Below are positions 16,801-25,375 of a stretch of 64,000 nt of DNA, piece by piece; position 1 is the first letter of the stretch, and every line of letters starts with the position of its first letter. The position numbers were made by a program, and so were the translations under genes. The notes beneath the pieces are model-generated. The model worked only from the letters and a program-made list of their open reading frames with translations, made no database searches and had not been told where the DNA came from. The DNA is from Methylobacterium sp. E-045 (GTDB lineage: Bacteria > Pseudomonadota > Alphaproteobacteria > Rhizobiales > Beijerinckiaceae): positions 1-64,000 of the forward strand of contig NZ_JAKSYE010000122.1 of assembly GCF_022829685.1 (NCBI RefSeq), given 5' to 3'.

Positions 16801-18297
16801 GGGCTGGAGCGTGCCGCGGAAAGTGAAGGCACCGCGCGATCCGACCGCACGGCGCAGGGCCGGGTCGGCGAGCCTCAACCCCTCCACATTGGCATCGGCA
16901 CGGAGCGCGAAGCGGGTGGCATTGGGATCGCCGCCCGTGGGTTCCATGGCGAGGCTGGCGGCGACCCGCTCGAGGACGTTGCCGTCCGCCCGCAGGCCCG
17001 CCGCCTTGAGGTCGCCGTTCACCCGTGGCCGGGCGATCGGCCCCTTCACGGTCCCGTCGAAGACGAGGGTGTCGAGCTCGGCATTGGCCGCCTTGGTGAC
17101 GCTGCCATCGGTGGGGACGGCGCGGGCGGAGATCGTGAAATCGGCGACCCGCTCCGGCGTGAGGCCGCCCGAGGCATCGAGGCGGGCGGTACGGGAGGCG
17201 AGGGCGAGGCGGTCGATGCCGAAGGCGCCGTTATCGGCAAAACGCAGGGCCCCGTCGAGCTTGGTGGTTCCGGAGAAGATCGCCGCCGCCGGGCCGGGCA
17301 GCAGCCCCTCGATCCGCGAGGACAGGTCGAGGGTGAGGGACCGGTCGGTGCCGGCGCGGGCGATGCGGGCCGTGCCCTTGGCGCCGAGATCGGGGCCGGC
17401 ATCGAAATCCAGACGGGCGTTCCAGGCGTCGAGGGTGCCGCGTCCGTCGAGGTCGAGGTTGATCGGCGGCTCGCCGGGGAGGTTGGCGAACTTCGACAGC
17501 AGCCCGCCGGCGGCCTCCACCAGGGTGGTCTTCACCTCGAGCTTCTCGCCCTTGGGCACGAAGAGCAGGCGGGCGACGAACTGCCCGGTGGCATCAAGGC
17601 GGCGCACCGACAGGTCGAGGTCGAGCCCCTCGGCCGGGGCGCCGAGCTTGGCCTTTCCCTCGGCGGAGAGGCGGGCCGGCTGACCGGCGACGGTCTCGCC
17701 GAGGACGAGTTCGGCGAGCTTGAAGGCGGTGATCTCCACCTTCACGGGCAACTCGGGCAGCAGCGAGCCGTCGGGCTCCGGCGTCGCCGAGATCGGGGCG
17801 GGGAGGGGACGGCGCAGCACTTCGAGGCGACCGATCTCGAGGCTGTCCACCTGCAACCGGCCGGAGAGGAGGGCGAGGCGGCTCCAGACGAGGCGCGCCT
17901 TGTCGAGCTTCAGCCAGGCCCCGTTGCGATCGCTGATCACCACGTCGCGGATCGTGGCATTGGACGAGAGCGCCCCATCGACGGCGCCGATGGAGACCTG
18001 CGAGCCGGGGGTGGAGAGCGCCTTCGACAGGAGGCCGCCGAGGACGGTCTTCTCGCCGTCGTCGGCGCGCGGCAGGGCCGGCACCGCCACCAGAACGGTA
18101 AGACCGAAGACCGCCGCGATGGCGCGCGCTTTTCCTCCCCCCCTTGCGGGGGAGGGTGGCCCGCGAAGCGGGTCGGGAGAGGGCAGCGACGCATCCGGAA
18201 AGGTCGTCCCCTCTTCCGCCTGCTCCGCAGGCACCCTCCCCCGCAGAGGGAGGAGGGTCGGTGCGCGCCGACCGGAAGCCCGTGCGAAAGACCTCAT
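13828..18297 (-). CDS. tamB: TamB-like translocation and assembly protein
   Basis: 1489 aa. An N-terminal membrane anchor (AIAAVFGLTVLVAVPAL, near residues 59-75) is followed by a very long, low-complexity beta-repeat region of the AsmA/TamB type, ending in the conserved C-terminal DUF490/TamB domain (FVRGRGIDAELGGDL, RRGRLSIIGQRLDFTRGRL, GRTAVGVGAEWEY at the end). It spans the periplasm and works with TamA in outer-membrane protein or lipid transfer. Its ATG overlaps the tamA stop. Residues ~12-53 are encoded by a palindromic repeat inserted in frame before the anchor. Confidence 0.92.
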   Translation of the reverse strand: MRSFARASGRRAPTLLPLRGRVPAEQAEEGTTFPDASLPSPDPLRGPPSPARGGGKARAIAAVFGLTVLVAVPALPRADDGEKTVLGGLLSKALSTPGSQVSIGAVDGALSSNATIRDVVISDRNGAWLKLDKARLVWSRLALLSGRLQVDSLEIGRLEVLRRPLPAPISATPEPDGSLLPELPVKVEITAFKLAELVLGETVAGQPARLSAEGKAKLGAPAEGLDLDLSVRRLDATGQFVARLLFVPKGEKLEVKTTLVEAAGGLLSKFANLPGEPPINLDLDGRGTLDAWNARLDFDAGPDLGAKGTARIARAGTDRSLTLDLSSRIEGLLPGPAAAIFSGTTKLDGALRFADNGAFGIDRLALASRTARLDASGGLTPERVADFTISARAVPTDGSVTKAANAELDTLVFDGTVKGPIARPRVNGDLKAAGLRADGNVLERVAASLAMEPTGGDPNATRFALRADANVEGLRLADPALRRAVGSRGAFTFRGTLQPDGVVDVAAFDLDAPTATLSYAGRVGQNTLTGTLKAGLADLSAFSDVADRTLAGSVAVKAALSGDPARKAVTADVDATTQGLVLGLPALDRLLGREPHVSGRLSQVFDGYSFDGVKLDGADMVARLDGKATARLADAKLLVDVKSLSAVDPRLAGRALLDGRLSGTLEKPDLTATLTAADGRALGRPIRDVRVAAALKDLTGALDGTLALGGEIGGKTLRGDVHLARTGADWSLDRLAVNLGSATLGGKAAVDAATLLTQGSVTLSAANLDDLSPLALTPLAGSLDATIALSREEGHQDASVKAKGASLRSGEIGLAQLDADLTGRDLLAHPVVDGRVNADRVIAAGESIDTVRLLAVGSPSASDITLTAKARGFDLDGAARLVPAEATRIELSRFSASRGKDRLALAGPATVTLDRGSAVIDGLVIAAGTGRVSLAGRAGSNLDLKLGIRALPLALARIASPSLALTGTLDGDADLRGTAARPEGRYALSVAKLVTPETRKAGLPPIDAKASGTLSDGRAGIEGRVSAGRGAELTLAGFLPVSAGGPIALKLRGTLDAAMANSLLSVGGQRVAGRIALDGGVSGTLDAPRAEGGATLSGGSFTDPLQGIALKQIEGRVTGRGDTLVVERLTAQTRNGGGLQASGRVALDPNGGFPGTFKITAERAELVSSPIVTATASLNLALSGPLARTPKVSGRVDLVSVDVTVPDRLPATVQPLPGVRRVNTPADVRARLDAKADRKAKVAALGKRRKAPPPFDATLDVAVHAPNRIFVRGRGIDAELGGDLRLTGTSRDPVAVGDFAMRRGRLSIIGQRLDFTRGRLAFNGELAIPDLDFQAETKAAEVTARVAVTGPANQPDFVLTSDPSLPQDEVLSRLLFKKAAGGLSPFQALQLAQAVSQLSGGAGGPDVFEQARKGLGLDSLDVSTGASGGPALGASRYLSDRLSVGVKAGAKPQDTAATVDYDVTRRIKIQGEAGSDGRTAVGVGAEWEY
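18134..18256 (-). repeat. palindromic intergenic-type repeat inside tamB coding sequence
   Basis: This ~123-base segment holds four hairpins: CCCTCCCCCGCAGAGGGAGG, CCTGCTCCGCAGG, CCCGCGAAGCGGG and CCTCCCCCCCTTGCGGGGGAGG. Such elements normally sit between genes in alphaproteobacteria. Here it is translated in frame, adding about 41 residues (Pro/Arg/Gly-rich) between the TamB start and its membrane anchor without a stop codon. Confidence 0.75.
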
Positions 18298-20297
18298 CAG
18301 AACGACTGCCCCAGGCTGATGTACAGGGCCACGGGACGTTCGCGGTTCCCCTTGATGCGGTCGAGGGGGAACGCCACGTCGACGCGGATCGGGCCGATGC
18401 CGGTATAGTAGCGAAGGCCGAGGCCCGCCGCGTAGCGGATGCGCTCCTCGAAATCCGGCAGGCTGCCCTCGAAGGCGGTGCCGGCATCGAAGAACGGCAC
18501 GATCCCGATCGTGTCGGTGATCTTCACGCGTGCCTCCACCGAGGCTTCGAGCAGGCTGCGCCCGCCCACGGGCAGGTTGAACGGCCCGCGCGGCCCCAGG
18601 GTCCGGTAGGGGAAGCCGCGCACCGAGCCGCCGCCGCCGGCGAAGAAGCGGATATTGGCCGGGATGTCCTCCAGGCTCGCGCCGGAGATCGAGCCGAAGC
18701 CGACGCGGCCGGCGAGGATGTAGCGGGCCTCGTCGTCGATGGCGTAATAGGTCGAGCCCTGCGCCTTGGCGACGAAGATCGACGGGTCCGAACCGAGGAA
18801 CCCGGCATAGGGGGTCACCGAGGCGGTGGCCCGGAACCCCTGCGTCGGATCGAGCAGGTTGTCGGTGGAATCGTAGGCCACCGACAGCGGCACGCCGACG
18901 AGGCGGTAATCGACCTTGCCGAGGGCGTCCTGCGAGCGGCCGGCCTGACCGTCGATGCCGATCTGCGCGTAGAACGTGTCGGAGAACCGGTGCCGGATGC
19001 CGATCGTGCCGCCGGCCGCGTCCGAGACGTAGGATTGCTGGGCCTCGCGGCCCGCGAAGATGTTGGCGACCAGATCGTTGCGCGTGCCCCACAGGGCCGG
19101 CTTGACGAAAGTCGCCGAGATCCGGCCGCCCAGCCCGTTCGAATCGATCCCGGCGGCCTTGCGCTGCGCGGCGTAGAGGTCGTTGCCGAGATAGTAGATA
19201 TCGGCGTCGAGCCGCAGGGTCTCGCCGCCGCCGAACAGGTTGCGGTTGGCGTAGTAGGCGCGGATGCCCGGGCCATCGACCGTGGAGAAGCGGGCCGCGA
19301 CCCCGATCAGGTTACGGTCGCGCTCGGTCACGTCCACGAAGATCGGCAGGTTGCCCTGCGCGTCGAGGGCCTCGCCCTCGCGCACCCGGACGGAGCCCAG
19401 GGCTTCGACCTTGGCGACGGACCGGCGGATGTCGGCCACGGCCTTGGGCGAATAGGGATCGCCCGGCTCGCTGTAGATGAAGGAGCGTACCACGGCGGGG
19501 TCGATGCCGGTGGTGCCGCGCACGGCGACCTCGCCGAGCCCCGCGATGGGACCCGGATCGATGGTGAAGCGCACGTCCATGACATGGGCCGCATCGTCCA
19601 CCACCGGATCGCGGGAGATCGCCTTGGCGAAGGGATGGCCCAGCGCCCGGAAGCGGTCGACGATCTTCGCCTCGCGGGCGAGCACGGTGGCCGAGCGGGC
19701 GGGGACGTCGTCGCCGACCCGGGTGAAACGCTCGGGCAGCACCTCGGACGGGAAATCGGCGCCGCGCGGATCGGAGGCCGCCACCGTGCGCAGCTTGTAG
19801 AGCGGGCCGGCATCGACGACGATCTTCACGGGCACCAGAGCCCGGTTCCGGCCGGCCTCGGCGGCCCGCGCCGCAGCCGCCACCGAGGCCTCGCCCGACA
19901 ACTCGACCTCGTCGATGCGGATGGCGACCTTGCCCTGATAATAACCGTAGCCGGAGAGCACGTCGGAGAGGCGGCGAAGGTCCGCCTCCGCCCGCCGCAC
20001 GATGCCCTCGCCATCGGGCGGCGCGTCCTGGCGCAAGCGATAAAGCGTCGAGGTGTCCTGCAGGGCCTGCAGGACGTCGTCGTCCTCGAGTCCCTGGAAC
20101 TTGACCGAATAGGGCACCGCCTCGCGGCTCGGCGCCGGGGGCTCCTCCTCGGAACCGAACAGACCGAACAGATCGAAGGCGACGGCCGGGGAGCAGGCGA
20201 GGGCCGTCATCGACACGCCGCCGAGGACGGCCATGGCCACGCCGGCGCAGCCGTGTCTGATGCCCCTGCCCTTGGAAGTCCGCGTGCTCGACGTCAC
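18297..20297 (-). CDS. tamA: TamA-like outer-membrane protein (BamA/Omp85 superfamily)
   Basis: 666 aa from a GTG at 20297. It has a signal peptide (AVLGGVSMTALACSPAVAFD), POTRA repeats over roughly residues 60-330 (YSVKFQGLEDDDVLQALQD; LSGYGYYQGKVAIRID; YIYSEPGDPYS-like segment), then a C-terminal 16-strand Omp85 barrel ending in aromatic-rich ALYISLGQSF. The barrel contains GGGGSVRGFPYRTLGPRG, the substrate-contacting VRGF loop of the superfamily. It forms the outer-membrane half of the TAM complex with the coupled tamB. The exact start is uncertain. Confidence 0.92.
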   Translation of the reverse strand: MTSSTRTSKGRGIRHGCAGVAMAVLGGVSMTALACSPAVAFDLFGLFGSEEEPPAPSREAVPYSVKFQGLEDDDVLQALQDTSTLYRLRQDAPPDGEGIVRRAEADLRRLSDVLSGYGYYQGKVAIRIDEVELSGEASVAAAARAAEAGRNRALVPVKIVVDAGPLYKLRTVAASDPRGADFPSEVLPERFTRVGDDVPARSATVLAREAKIVDRFRALGHPFAKAISRDPVVDDAAHVMDVRFTIDPGPIAGLGEVAVRGTTGIDPAVVRSFIYSEPGDPYSPKAVADIRRSVAKVEALGSVRVREGEALDAQGNLPIFVDVTERDRNLIGVAARFSTVDGPGIRAYYANRNLFGGGETLRLDADIYYLGNDLYAAQRKAAGIDSNGLGGRISATFVKPALWGTRNDLVANIFAGREAQQSYVSDAAGGTIGIRHRFSDTFYAQIGIDGQAGRSQDALGKVDYRLVGVPLSVAYDSTDNLLDPTQGFRATASVTPYAGFLGSDPSIFVAKAQGSTYYAIDDEARYILAGRVGFGSISGASLEDIPANIRFFAGGGGSVRGFPYRTLGPRGPFNLPVGGRSLLEASVEARVKITDTIGIVPFFDAGTAFEGSLPDFEERIRYAAGLGLRYYTGIGPIRVDVAFPLDRIKGNRERPVALYISLGQSF

Positions 20298-20901
20298 GAA
20301 GCGCGACCCGCCCGCGATCCCGACAGGCCCGCTCTCAGCATCCGCGACGGCGCAACCCCGAAGGTTCGTCCGTCCGCTTTCGACTCCGTCATCCCGCCCC
20401 CGCTTCGATGCCGGTCAACCTTCCGTGACGACCCCTCACCGGGTCGTTAAGGTCGTTCCTCGCCTCATGTCGCAGAGTGGCAAGCCTAGCCGTCGCACCC
20501 GGCGGGGGCAACCTCGGGCAGTGCCGCAGCCCGGCACGGACCGGCCGCGGAGGGGGAACGGCCCGTCATTCAGTCGGCTTGCTTTGCCGACGGAAATCGC
20601 AGGCTCCGTCGGGAACCCGGAACGGCCGGGAGCCTTGTCTGAGCATCGCAGGCACCCTAACTTTCACCTATCGGACCTTGTCTTCCACGATCCCCCGCCG
20701 GTTCATTCCGGGTCGCACGCCCAGCAGTCGCTGCAGAACTGCCGCGGGCCGTCGCTTCGATCCCACCGCATCTCCGAGACCCTGCGCCCTGTCGGCCGCG
20801 CGTAGCGTTACCGCGGCCCGAGAGGCCCCTCCACACACCATTCGAGACGAGGGCGCGACCCCTGCAATCGCGTCTCTCCCGACGGCGAGAAGGATATTTC
20901 C
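20298..20901. other. 604-base gap upstream of the cold-shock gene
   Basis: No supported gene. Frames crossing it are basic, Pro/Arg-rich shadows without domains. It should contain the leftward promoter of tamA and, at its right end, the promoter and 5' leader of the cold-shock gene; long structured leaders are usual for csp genes. No confident boxes were found. Confidence 0.5.
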
Positions 20902-21111
20902 ATGAGCACGGGCACCGTGAAGTGGTTCAACGAGACCAAGGGCTACGGCTTCATTCAACCGGATGACGGCGGCAAGGACGTGTTCGTCCATATCTCGGCC
21001 GTGGAGCGCGCCGGCATGCGCAACCTCATCGAGGGGCAGAAGCTCTCCTACGAGATCGAGAACGACCGCCGCACCGGCAAGCAATCCGCCGGCAATCTCC
21101 AGGCGGCCTGA
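20902..21111 (+). CDS. CspA-family cold-shock protein
   Basis: 69 aa single cold-shock domain. RNP1 is KGYGFIQ and RNP2 is VFVHISAV, both intact; it starts [20 protein letters not shown]. It binds single-stranded RNA/DNA and acts as an RNA chaperone. GAAGGATAT precedes the ATG. A terminator hairpin follows at 21166. Confidence 0.95.
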   Translation: MSTGTVKWFNETKGYGFIQPDDGGKDVFVHISAVERAGMRNLIEGQKLSYEIENDRRTGKQSAGNLQAA

Positions 21112-21165
21112 GGCCGGTTCGAGCGGGGGCCGTCCGTGTGAGGCCTTTGTTCAACACATGCGTAG

Positions 21166-21191
21166 GAAGCCGCCCTGCCATGGGCGGCTTC
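21166..21191 (+). terminator. terminator hairpin after the cold-shock gene
   Basis: A perfect 10-bp stem GAAGCCGCCC/GGGCGGCTTC with a 6-base loop lies 55 bases past the csp stop. The T-run that follows is short (CTGTTGATT), so it may be weak. Confidence 0.65.
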
Positions 21192-21325
21192 TGTTGATTC
21201 CAGGCGAATCGTGAGGCATTGGGCTTTCCGATTCGATCCCGTCTCTCGATGATTCACAGCAAGGCTCAGCGCCGCGCGCTTCCGCTCGCGGAACGGGCCG
21301 AGACGCACCACCCGAGAAAGGTCAG

Positions 21326-21700
21326 ATGAGCGCCTTCGACTACAGGAATTTCGACGACCGCCGTAAGAACTCCGCCAGCGCCAAGCAGATGCTGCTGGAA
21401 AAATTCAAGGCCCGTCCCCCGGCGGATGACCCGGACATGATTGCCAAGGCCCAGGCCCGCGCCGCGGTCGCCCGTGCCCGGGACGAAAGGGCTCGCGAAC
21501 GCGAGGCCGCCCGCATCGCCGCCGAAAAGAAGGCCGCCGAGGAGAAGCGCGCTCGCGAAGAGGCGGAGCTCGCCGCCCAGATCGCCCGCGAAGAGGAAGA
21601 GGCGCGTCTCGCCGCCGAACGCAAGGCGATCGACCTCGCCGAGAAAAAGGCCCAGCGCGATGCGCGCTATGCCGCGCGCAAGGCCAAGGCCCGTCGCTGA
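21326..21700 (+). CDS. DUF6481 family protein
   Basis: 124 aa, nearly all one long charged helix: KAQARAAVARARDERARERE, EEKRAREEAELAAQIAREEE, ending in a basic tail (YAARKAKARR). The N-terminus (MSAFDYRNFDDRRKNSASAK) fits the DUF6481 pattern. A coiled coil is likely. Members are cytoplasmic with no known function. AAGGTCAG precedes the ATG. Confidence 0.7.
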   Translation: MSAFDYRNFDDRRKNSASAKQMLLEKFKARPPADDPDMIAKAQARAAVARARDERAREREAARIAAEKKAAEEKRAREEAELAAQIAREEEEARLAAERKAIDLAEKKAQRDARYAARKAKARR

Positions 21701-21856
21701 AGGCCTGAATGGGCCGTCCCCCGCAGGGGAGGCCTCATCGTCATGACACCCGCAAGGGCTCGGATCGTGGTACCGGATCTCGCATCCGGTGCCCCGATCC
21801 GGGCCCTTTCGCGTCGTCGCCTCGGCTCACGCCGACGGCGAACGGGAGCGCTGGCG

Positions 21857-22096
21857 TCAGGCCTCGTTCTCGGCTTCGCCCTCGTCCTTCTCGGACGTCG
21901 TCTCGACCTCGCCCTTCGGCTCGGTATCCGCCTCGGGGCGGGGGCCGGCCTTGAACGAGCGACGCGGAGCGTTGCCGCGCTTCATCTGCGCCGGCTTCTC
22001 GATGGCGCCGAGACGCTCGGAGAGCTGCTTGGCCCGTTCGTTGAAATCGTTGGTGGTGCGCGACTGAGACGCACCACTCTTGAACGCATTCGCCAC
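21857..22096 (-). CDS. small hypothetical protein, acidic C-terminus
   Basis: 79 aa from a GTG at 22096, which has GAGG eight bases upstream; the longer frame to 22156 begins in implausible sequence. VANAFKSGASQSRTTNDFNE, then AKQLSERLGAI, a basic middle (KRGNAPRRSFK) and an acidic end (EKDEGEAENEA). No family recognised. It converges with the DUF6481 gene. Confidence 0.55.
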   Translation of the reverse strand: MANAFKSGASQSRTTNDFNERAKQLSERLGAIEKPAQMKRGNAPRRSFKAGPRPEADTEPKGEVETTSEKDEGEAENEA

Positions 22097-22248
22097 TTGG
22101 GCCTCATGGAGTTGCCCAGGGCACGGGTTCGTGCGGGGTTGGCCGTGTTCTAGCACGGTTTGCCGTCGTGCGGGCAGTTAACTGTCCGACACGGCGTGGG
22201 ACGGTGCGGTGCGAGACCATCCCGGTCCCCGGCGGGAACGGTCGGGCT

Positions 22249-24402
22249 TCAGAACCTCGCCGTCAGGAACAGCCGGACGTTGCGGCCGGGCAGCAGGATT
22301 TCGTCCTTCTTGAACGAGGCCGAGTTGCGGATGTCGTCGTCGAGGAGGTTGCGTCCCTGGAGCCCCACCGTGACCTCACTGGCCCCGTAGATCACCGGAT
22401 CGAGGGACTGCGTGTACGCCAGTTCGGCGCGCAGATCGTTCCAGCCCCGCGTGAGGGTCTCGAACGGAGCGATCTCGGTATGGTCGAAGGCGTGGAGCAG
22501 GTTCACGCGGCCGAACCAGCCGTTCGCCCGCAGGAAGGCACCGCCGCCCAGGCGATGGGGGGGAATGCGGGGAACGTAGGAACCGTCGTCGAACTGCGCC
22601 CGCACGAAATCGTATTGCGCCTCGAGTCCGGCCCAGCCGTCACCGACGGGAAGGATGTCGAGCTGTGCGCCGATCTCGGCGCCGTAGAAGGTCGAGTTGG
22701 CCTGCGAATAGACGATCTGGCGCAACTCGTCGCCGCTGCCGCAGGAGGCGAAATCGTCGTCGCAGCGGTTGCCGGTATCCCGGCGGTAGATGAAGCCGGT
22801 ATAGCGGGTGACGTATCCGGTGGCGTCCAGGCGCAGGGGGCCGTCGGCCCGGCGCACGCTGAGCTCGATCGTGCGGGCACGCTCCAGCTTCAGGGTCGGG
22901 TCACCGATCTCGAAGGTCGCGGTGGCATCGTGCGGCCCCTGCGAGAACAGCTCGTAGCTGGTGGGCGCGCGCTCCACATAGGAGCCGTTGACGCTCGCCA
23001 CGAACCCGTAGGGCAAGTCCTGCAGCGCGCCGAAGCTGAGGCTCTTGGGGGCGAAGCGGCGCGTCAGCGCAAAGCTCGACGGATCGGTACCGTTGGGCAG
23101 GTAATCGGCAGGGAACAGCGTGGCGGTGCTGTTGAGCCGGTCGTTCCCGATCCGGCCCGCCGCCTGGAAGCGCAGGCCGCCTCCGACCGCCAGTTCCTCG
23201 AACAGGTAGGTGGCGAGGGAACGCGATTCCGTGGGCGGCAGGAAGCTTTCGAGCTGCGAATTGAGGACGCGCCGGCCGGTCTGCAGGCCGACCGCGCCGG
23301 TCAGGGTGCCGAGCGCGGTGACGACCGGCACGTGCTGCGCCTCGAACCGGGCCTCGACCTCGCGGTTCTTGAAGATCGCCTGCACGCCCTCGAGGCCGCC
23401 CGCTCCTCCGGACTCCTGATGCGCGAGACCGATCTCCTCATGGCGGTAGACCGACCCGCCGGCCCAGAACCGGAGGACCTCGAACGGTCCCTGGAGCGGC
23501 CGGTACTCGCCGCGGGCGAGCACGCGGTCCTGATTCGGAGTCAGTCGCGTGCGGGACTCCTCCGCTTCGCCTCCGGGGATCTGGTACATCGCCTCGTAAT
23601 GGCTGAACGACACGCCGAGGAAGCCGCGGTCGCCGATGGCCGAGATCCCGATCGAGCCGCCCTGCGTCTCGGTGGCCGAGTTGCGCTGGATGCCGCCGGG
23701 AATGGCGTAGGAATCGGTGGCCGTCTTGAAACCGTCGGCATGGACCGCGATGCCGTTGGCCCCGGCATCGACACTCGCCGCGCCGAGCCGTCCGTTATCG
23801 ACGCTGGAATAGCCGGTGGTGACCTGGCCGGAGACGCCCCGGGCCGGGATGAAGGTGGGCACCTGGTTGTTCTCGGACGAGACCACCCCGCCGATGGCGC
23901 GCGAGCCGTAGCGCAGGGTCGCGGGGCCCCGGATCACCTCGATCCGGTCGGCGGTGAGCGGATTGACCGGCACCGCATGGTCCTCGCCGAGATCGGACAC
24001 GCCGCCATTGACGATGCCGTTCTCCTGGATCCGCACCCTGGCATTGTCCAGACCGCGAATGATCGGCCGCGAAGCCGCTCCGGGCGCATAGGTCGAGGAC
24101 GAGATGCCGGGGCGGTCGGAGAGGGCGTCGCCGAGGGTGCGGGGCTGGCTGCGCTGGATCTCCGAGCGGGTGACCACCGTGACGGGGGAGAGGCTGTCGC
24201 CGACGACCGGCAGCACGCCGGCGGAAAAGCCCCCTGCGGCGGAAGGGCCGGGGGCGGGGAGGATCGGGCTCGCGGAGGTCACGCTCAGCTCGGAGAGCGT
24301 CGCCTCGGCCTGCTGGGCCGCCGCGGGGGCGATCATCGCACCGGATGTGAGGCCCGCGCCGGACAGCATGGTCCCGGCCAGCCAGATCCTCGATCGTCTC
24401 AT
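22249..24402 (-). CDS. TonB-dependent receptor, ZnuD-like
   Basis: 717 aa. Signal peptide (SGAMIAPAAAQQ), TonB-box region, plug domain (TVVTRSEIQRSQPRTLGDAL, RPIIRGLDNARVRIQENG, EVIRGPATLRYGSRAIGG) and a 22-strand barrel ending LFLTARF. The plug motif EDHAVPVNPLTADRIEVIRG is close to that of the zinc receptor ZnuD. A Zur-box-like element lies just upstream, so zinc (or another divalent metal) uptake is the best guess. ATG at 24402 has GGGGCG upstream; a GTG three codons earlier is an alternative. Confidence 0.88.
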   Translation of the reverse strand: MRRSRIWLAGTMLSGAGLTSGAMIAPAAAQQAEATLSELSVTSASPILPAPGPSAAGGFSAGVLPVVGDSLSPVTVVTRSEIQRSQPRTLGDALSDRPGISSSTYAPGAASRPIIRGLDNARVRIQENGIVNGGVSDLGEDHAVPVNPLTADRIEVIRGPATLRYGSRAIGGVVSSENNQVPTFIPARGVSGQVTTGYSSVDNGRLGAASVDAGANGIAVHADGFKTATDSYAIPGGIQRNSATETQGGSIGISAIGDRGFLGVSFSHYEAMYQIPGGEAEESRTRLTPNQDRVLARGEYRPLQGPFEVLRFWAGGSVYRHEEIGLAHQESGGAGGLEGVQAIFKNREVEARFEAQHVPVVTALGTLTGAVGLQTGRRVLNSQLESFLPPTESRSLATYLFEELAVGGGLRFQAAGRIGNDRLNSTATLFPADYLPNGTDPSSFALTRRFAPKSLSFGALQDLPYGFVASVNGSYVERAPTSYELFSQGPHDATATFEIGDPTLKLERARTIELSVRRADGPLRLDATGYVTRYTGFIYRRDTGNRCDDDFASCGSGDELRQIVYSQANSTFYGAEIGAQLDILPVGDGWAGLEAQYDFVRAQFDDGSYVPRIPPHRLGGGAFLRANGWFGRVNLLHAFDHTEIAPFETLTRGWNDLRAELAYTQSLDPVIYGASEVTVGLQGRNLLDDDIRNSASFKKDEILLPGRNVRLFLTARF

Positions 24403-24427
24403 CCGCGTCACGCCCCGAAACCACTAC

Positions 24428-24445
24428 GTTATAATGTTTCATTAC
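24428..24445. promoter_or_regulatory. candidate Zur-type operator
   Basis: GTTATAATGTTTCATTAC matches its own reverse complement at 12 of 18 positions and resembles the AT-rich Zur-box half site (GTTATA...). It is an AT island in GC-rich DNA, 26 bases upstream of the ZnuD-like receptor start, and may overlap the -10 region. Confidence 0.4.
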
Positions 24446-24547
24446 TGAGCCTGTCTCACGCGGCAAGGGGGGATGTCAGCCGCGCCGCGGTTGAGCCCCG
24501 ACTGTGGCCGATGCGCATCATCGCCGGAACGCCGGGTGGCGGGCGCG

Positions 24548-25375
24548 ATGACCGTGGCTGCGACGAAGGCGGCGCTTGCGCGAGGCCACGCGCGGGCAAA
24601 GATCCCTGTCGTGATCTCCCTCTCCCTCCTCGGCGCGAGCCTCCGCGTCCTCGGCCTCCTCCTGCTCGGCCTGTTCCTTCTGCCGCTCGGCAGCCATGCC
24701 CTGTGGTGGATGGCGCGGGGCGGTGGCGCGGCGGACTGGTCCGTGGCCGACTGGTCGAGCGCCGGGCTGCTGCGCCCGCCCCGTGCGTCGGACCCGGCCC
24801 TCGTCCGGGTCTATGCGGCTCGGGTCGGGCGCTGGCGCGGGATCTTCGCCCATCACAGCTGGATCGTGGTGAAGGCGGACGGTGCCGCCCGCTACACGCG
24901 CTACGACGTGGTCGGCTGGGGGATGCCGGTCCGCACGGACGGCTGGGCCGCGGACGGACGCTGGTTCGGCAACGATCCGCAGACCGTCCTCGCCCTCGAC
25001 GGTGACGACGCGGCCCGCGCCATCCCGGCGATCCGGGCGGCGGTGGCCGATTATCCCTACCGGGCGCTCGGCACCTATCAGGCCTGGCCCGGGCCGAACT
25101 CCAACAGCTTCACCGCCCATGTGCTTGCCCGCCTGCCGGAGCCATGGGTGACCCTGCCGCCGACGGCCCTGGGCAAGGACTGGGCGCCGCCGGGTCGCAT
25201 CGTCGAGCGCACGCCGAGCGGCACCGGCATCCGGTTGACCTTGGGTGGCTATGCCGGGCTCACCGTCGGCTGGGTCGAGGGCATCGAGGTGAACCTCCTC
25301 GGTCTCGTCGCGGGGCTCGACCTGCGCCGCCCGGCGATCAAACTCCCAGGCTGGGGGAGGATCGGAACGGTATGA
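24548..25375 (+). CDS. DUF3750 family membrane-anchored protein
   Basis: 275 aa from the ATG at 24548 (a GTG at 24612 is possible). One membrane segment (residues ~27-51, SLRVLGLLLLGLFLLPLGSH) is followed by the DUF3750 domain: VYAARVGRWRGIFAHHSWIV, YDVVGWGMPV, YQAWPGPNSNSFTAHVLARL. The conserved His and the GPNSN motif are present; the domain has a papain-like/NlpC-type look, but its activity is not established. Its TGA overlaps the ATG of the acetyltransferase gene. Confidence 0.8.
   Translation: MTVAATKAALARGHARAKIPVVISLSLLGASLRVLGLLLLGLFLLPLGSHALWWMARGGGAADWSVADWSSAGLLRPPRASDPALVRVYAARVGRWRGIFAHHSWIVVKADGAARYTRYDVVGWGMPVRTDGWAADGRWFGNDPQTVLALDGDDAARAIPAIRAAVADYPYRALGTYQAWPGPNSNSFTAHVLARLPEPWVTLPPTALGKDWAPPGRIVERTPSGTGIRLTLGGYAGLTVGWVEGIEVNLLGLVAGLDLRRPAIKLPGWGRIGTV

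Noticed and set aside
13733-18408. Very long frames on both strands opposite or shifted to tamB
   Set aside because: They are shadows of the tamB frame: Arg/Pro/Gly-rich, no start signal, no family. The tamB frame has anchor, repeats and C-terminal domain.
22168-25005. 945-codon plus-strand frame
   Set aside because: Antisense to the TonB receptor, whose signal peptide, plug and barrel motifs are clear.
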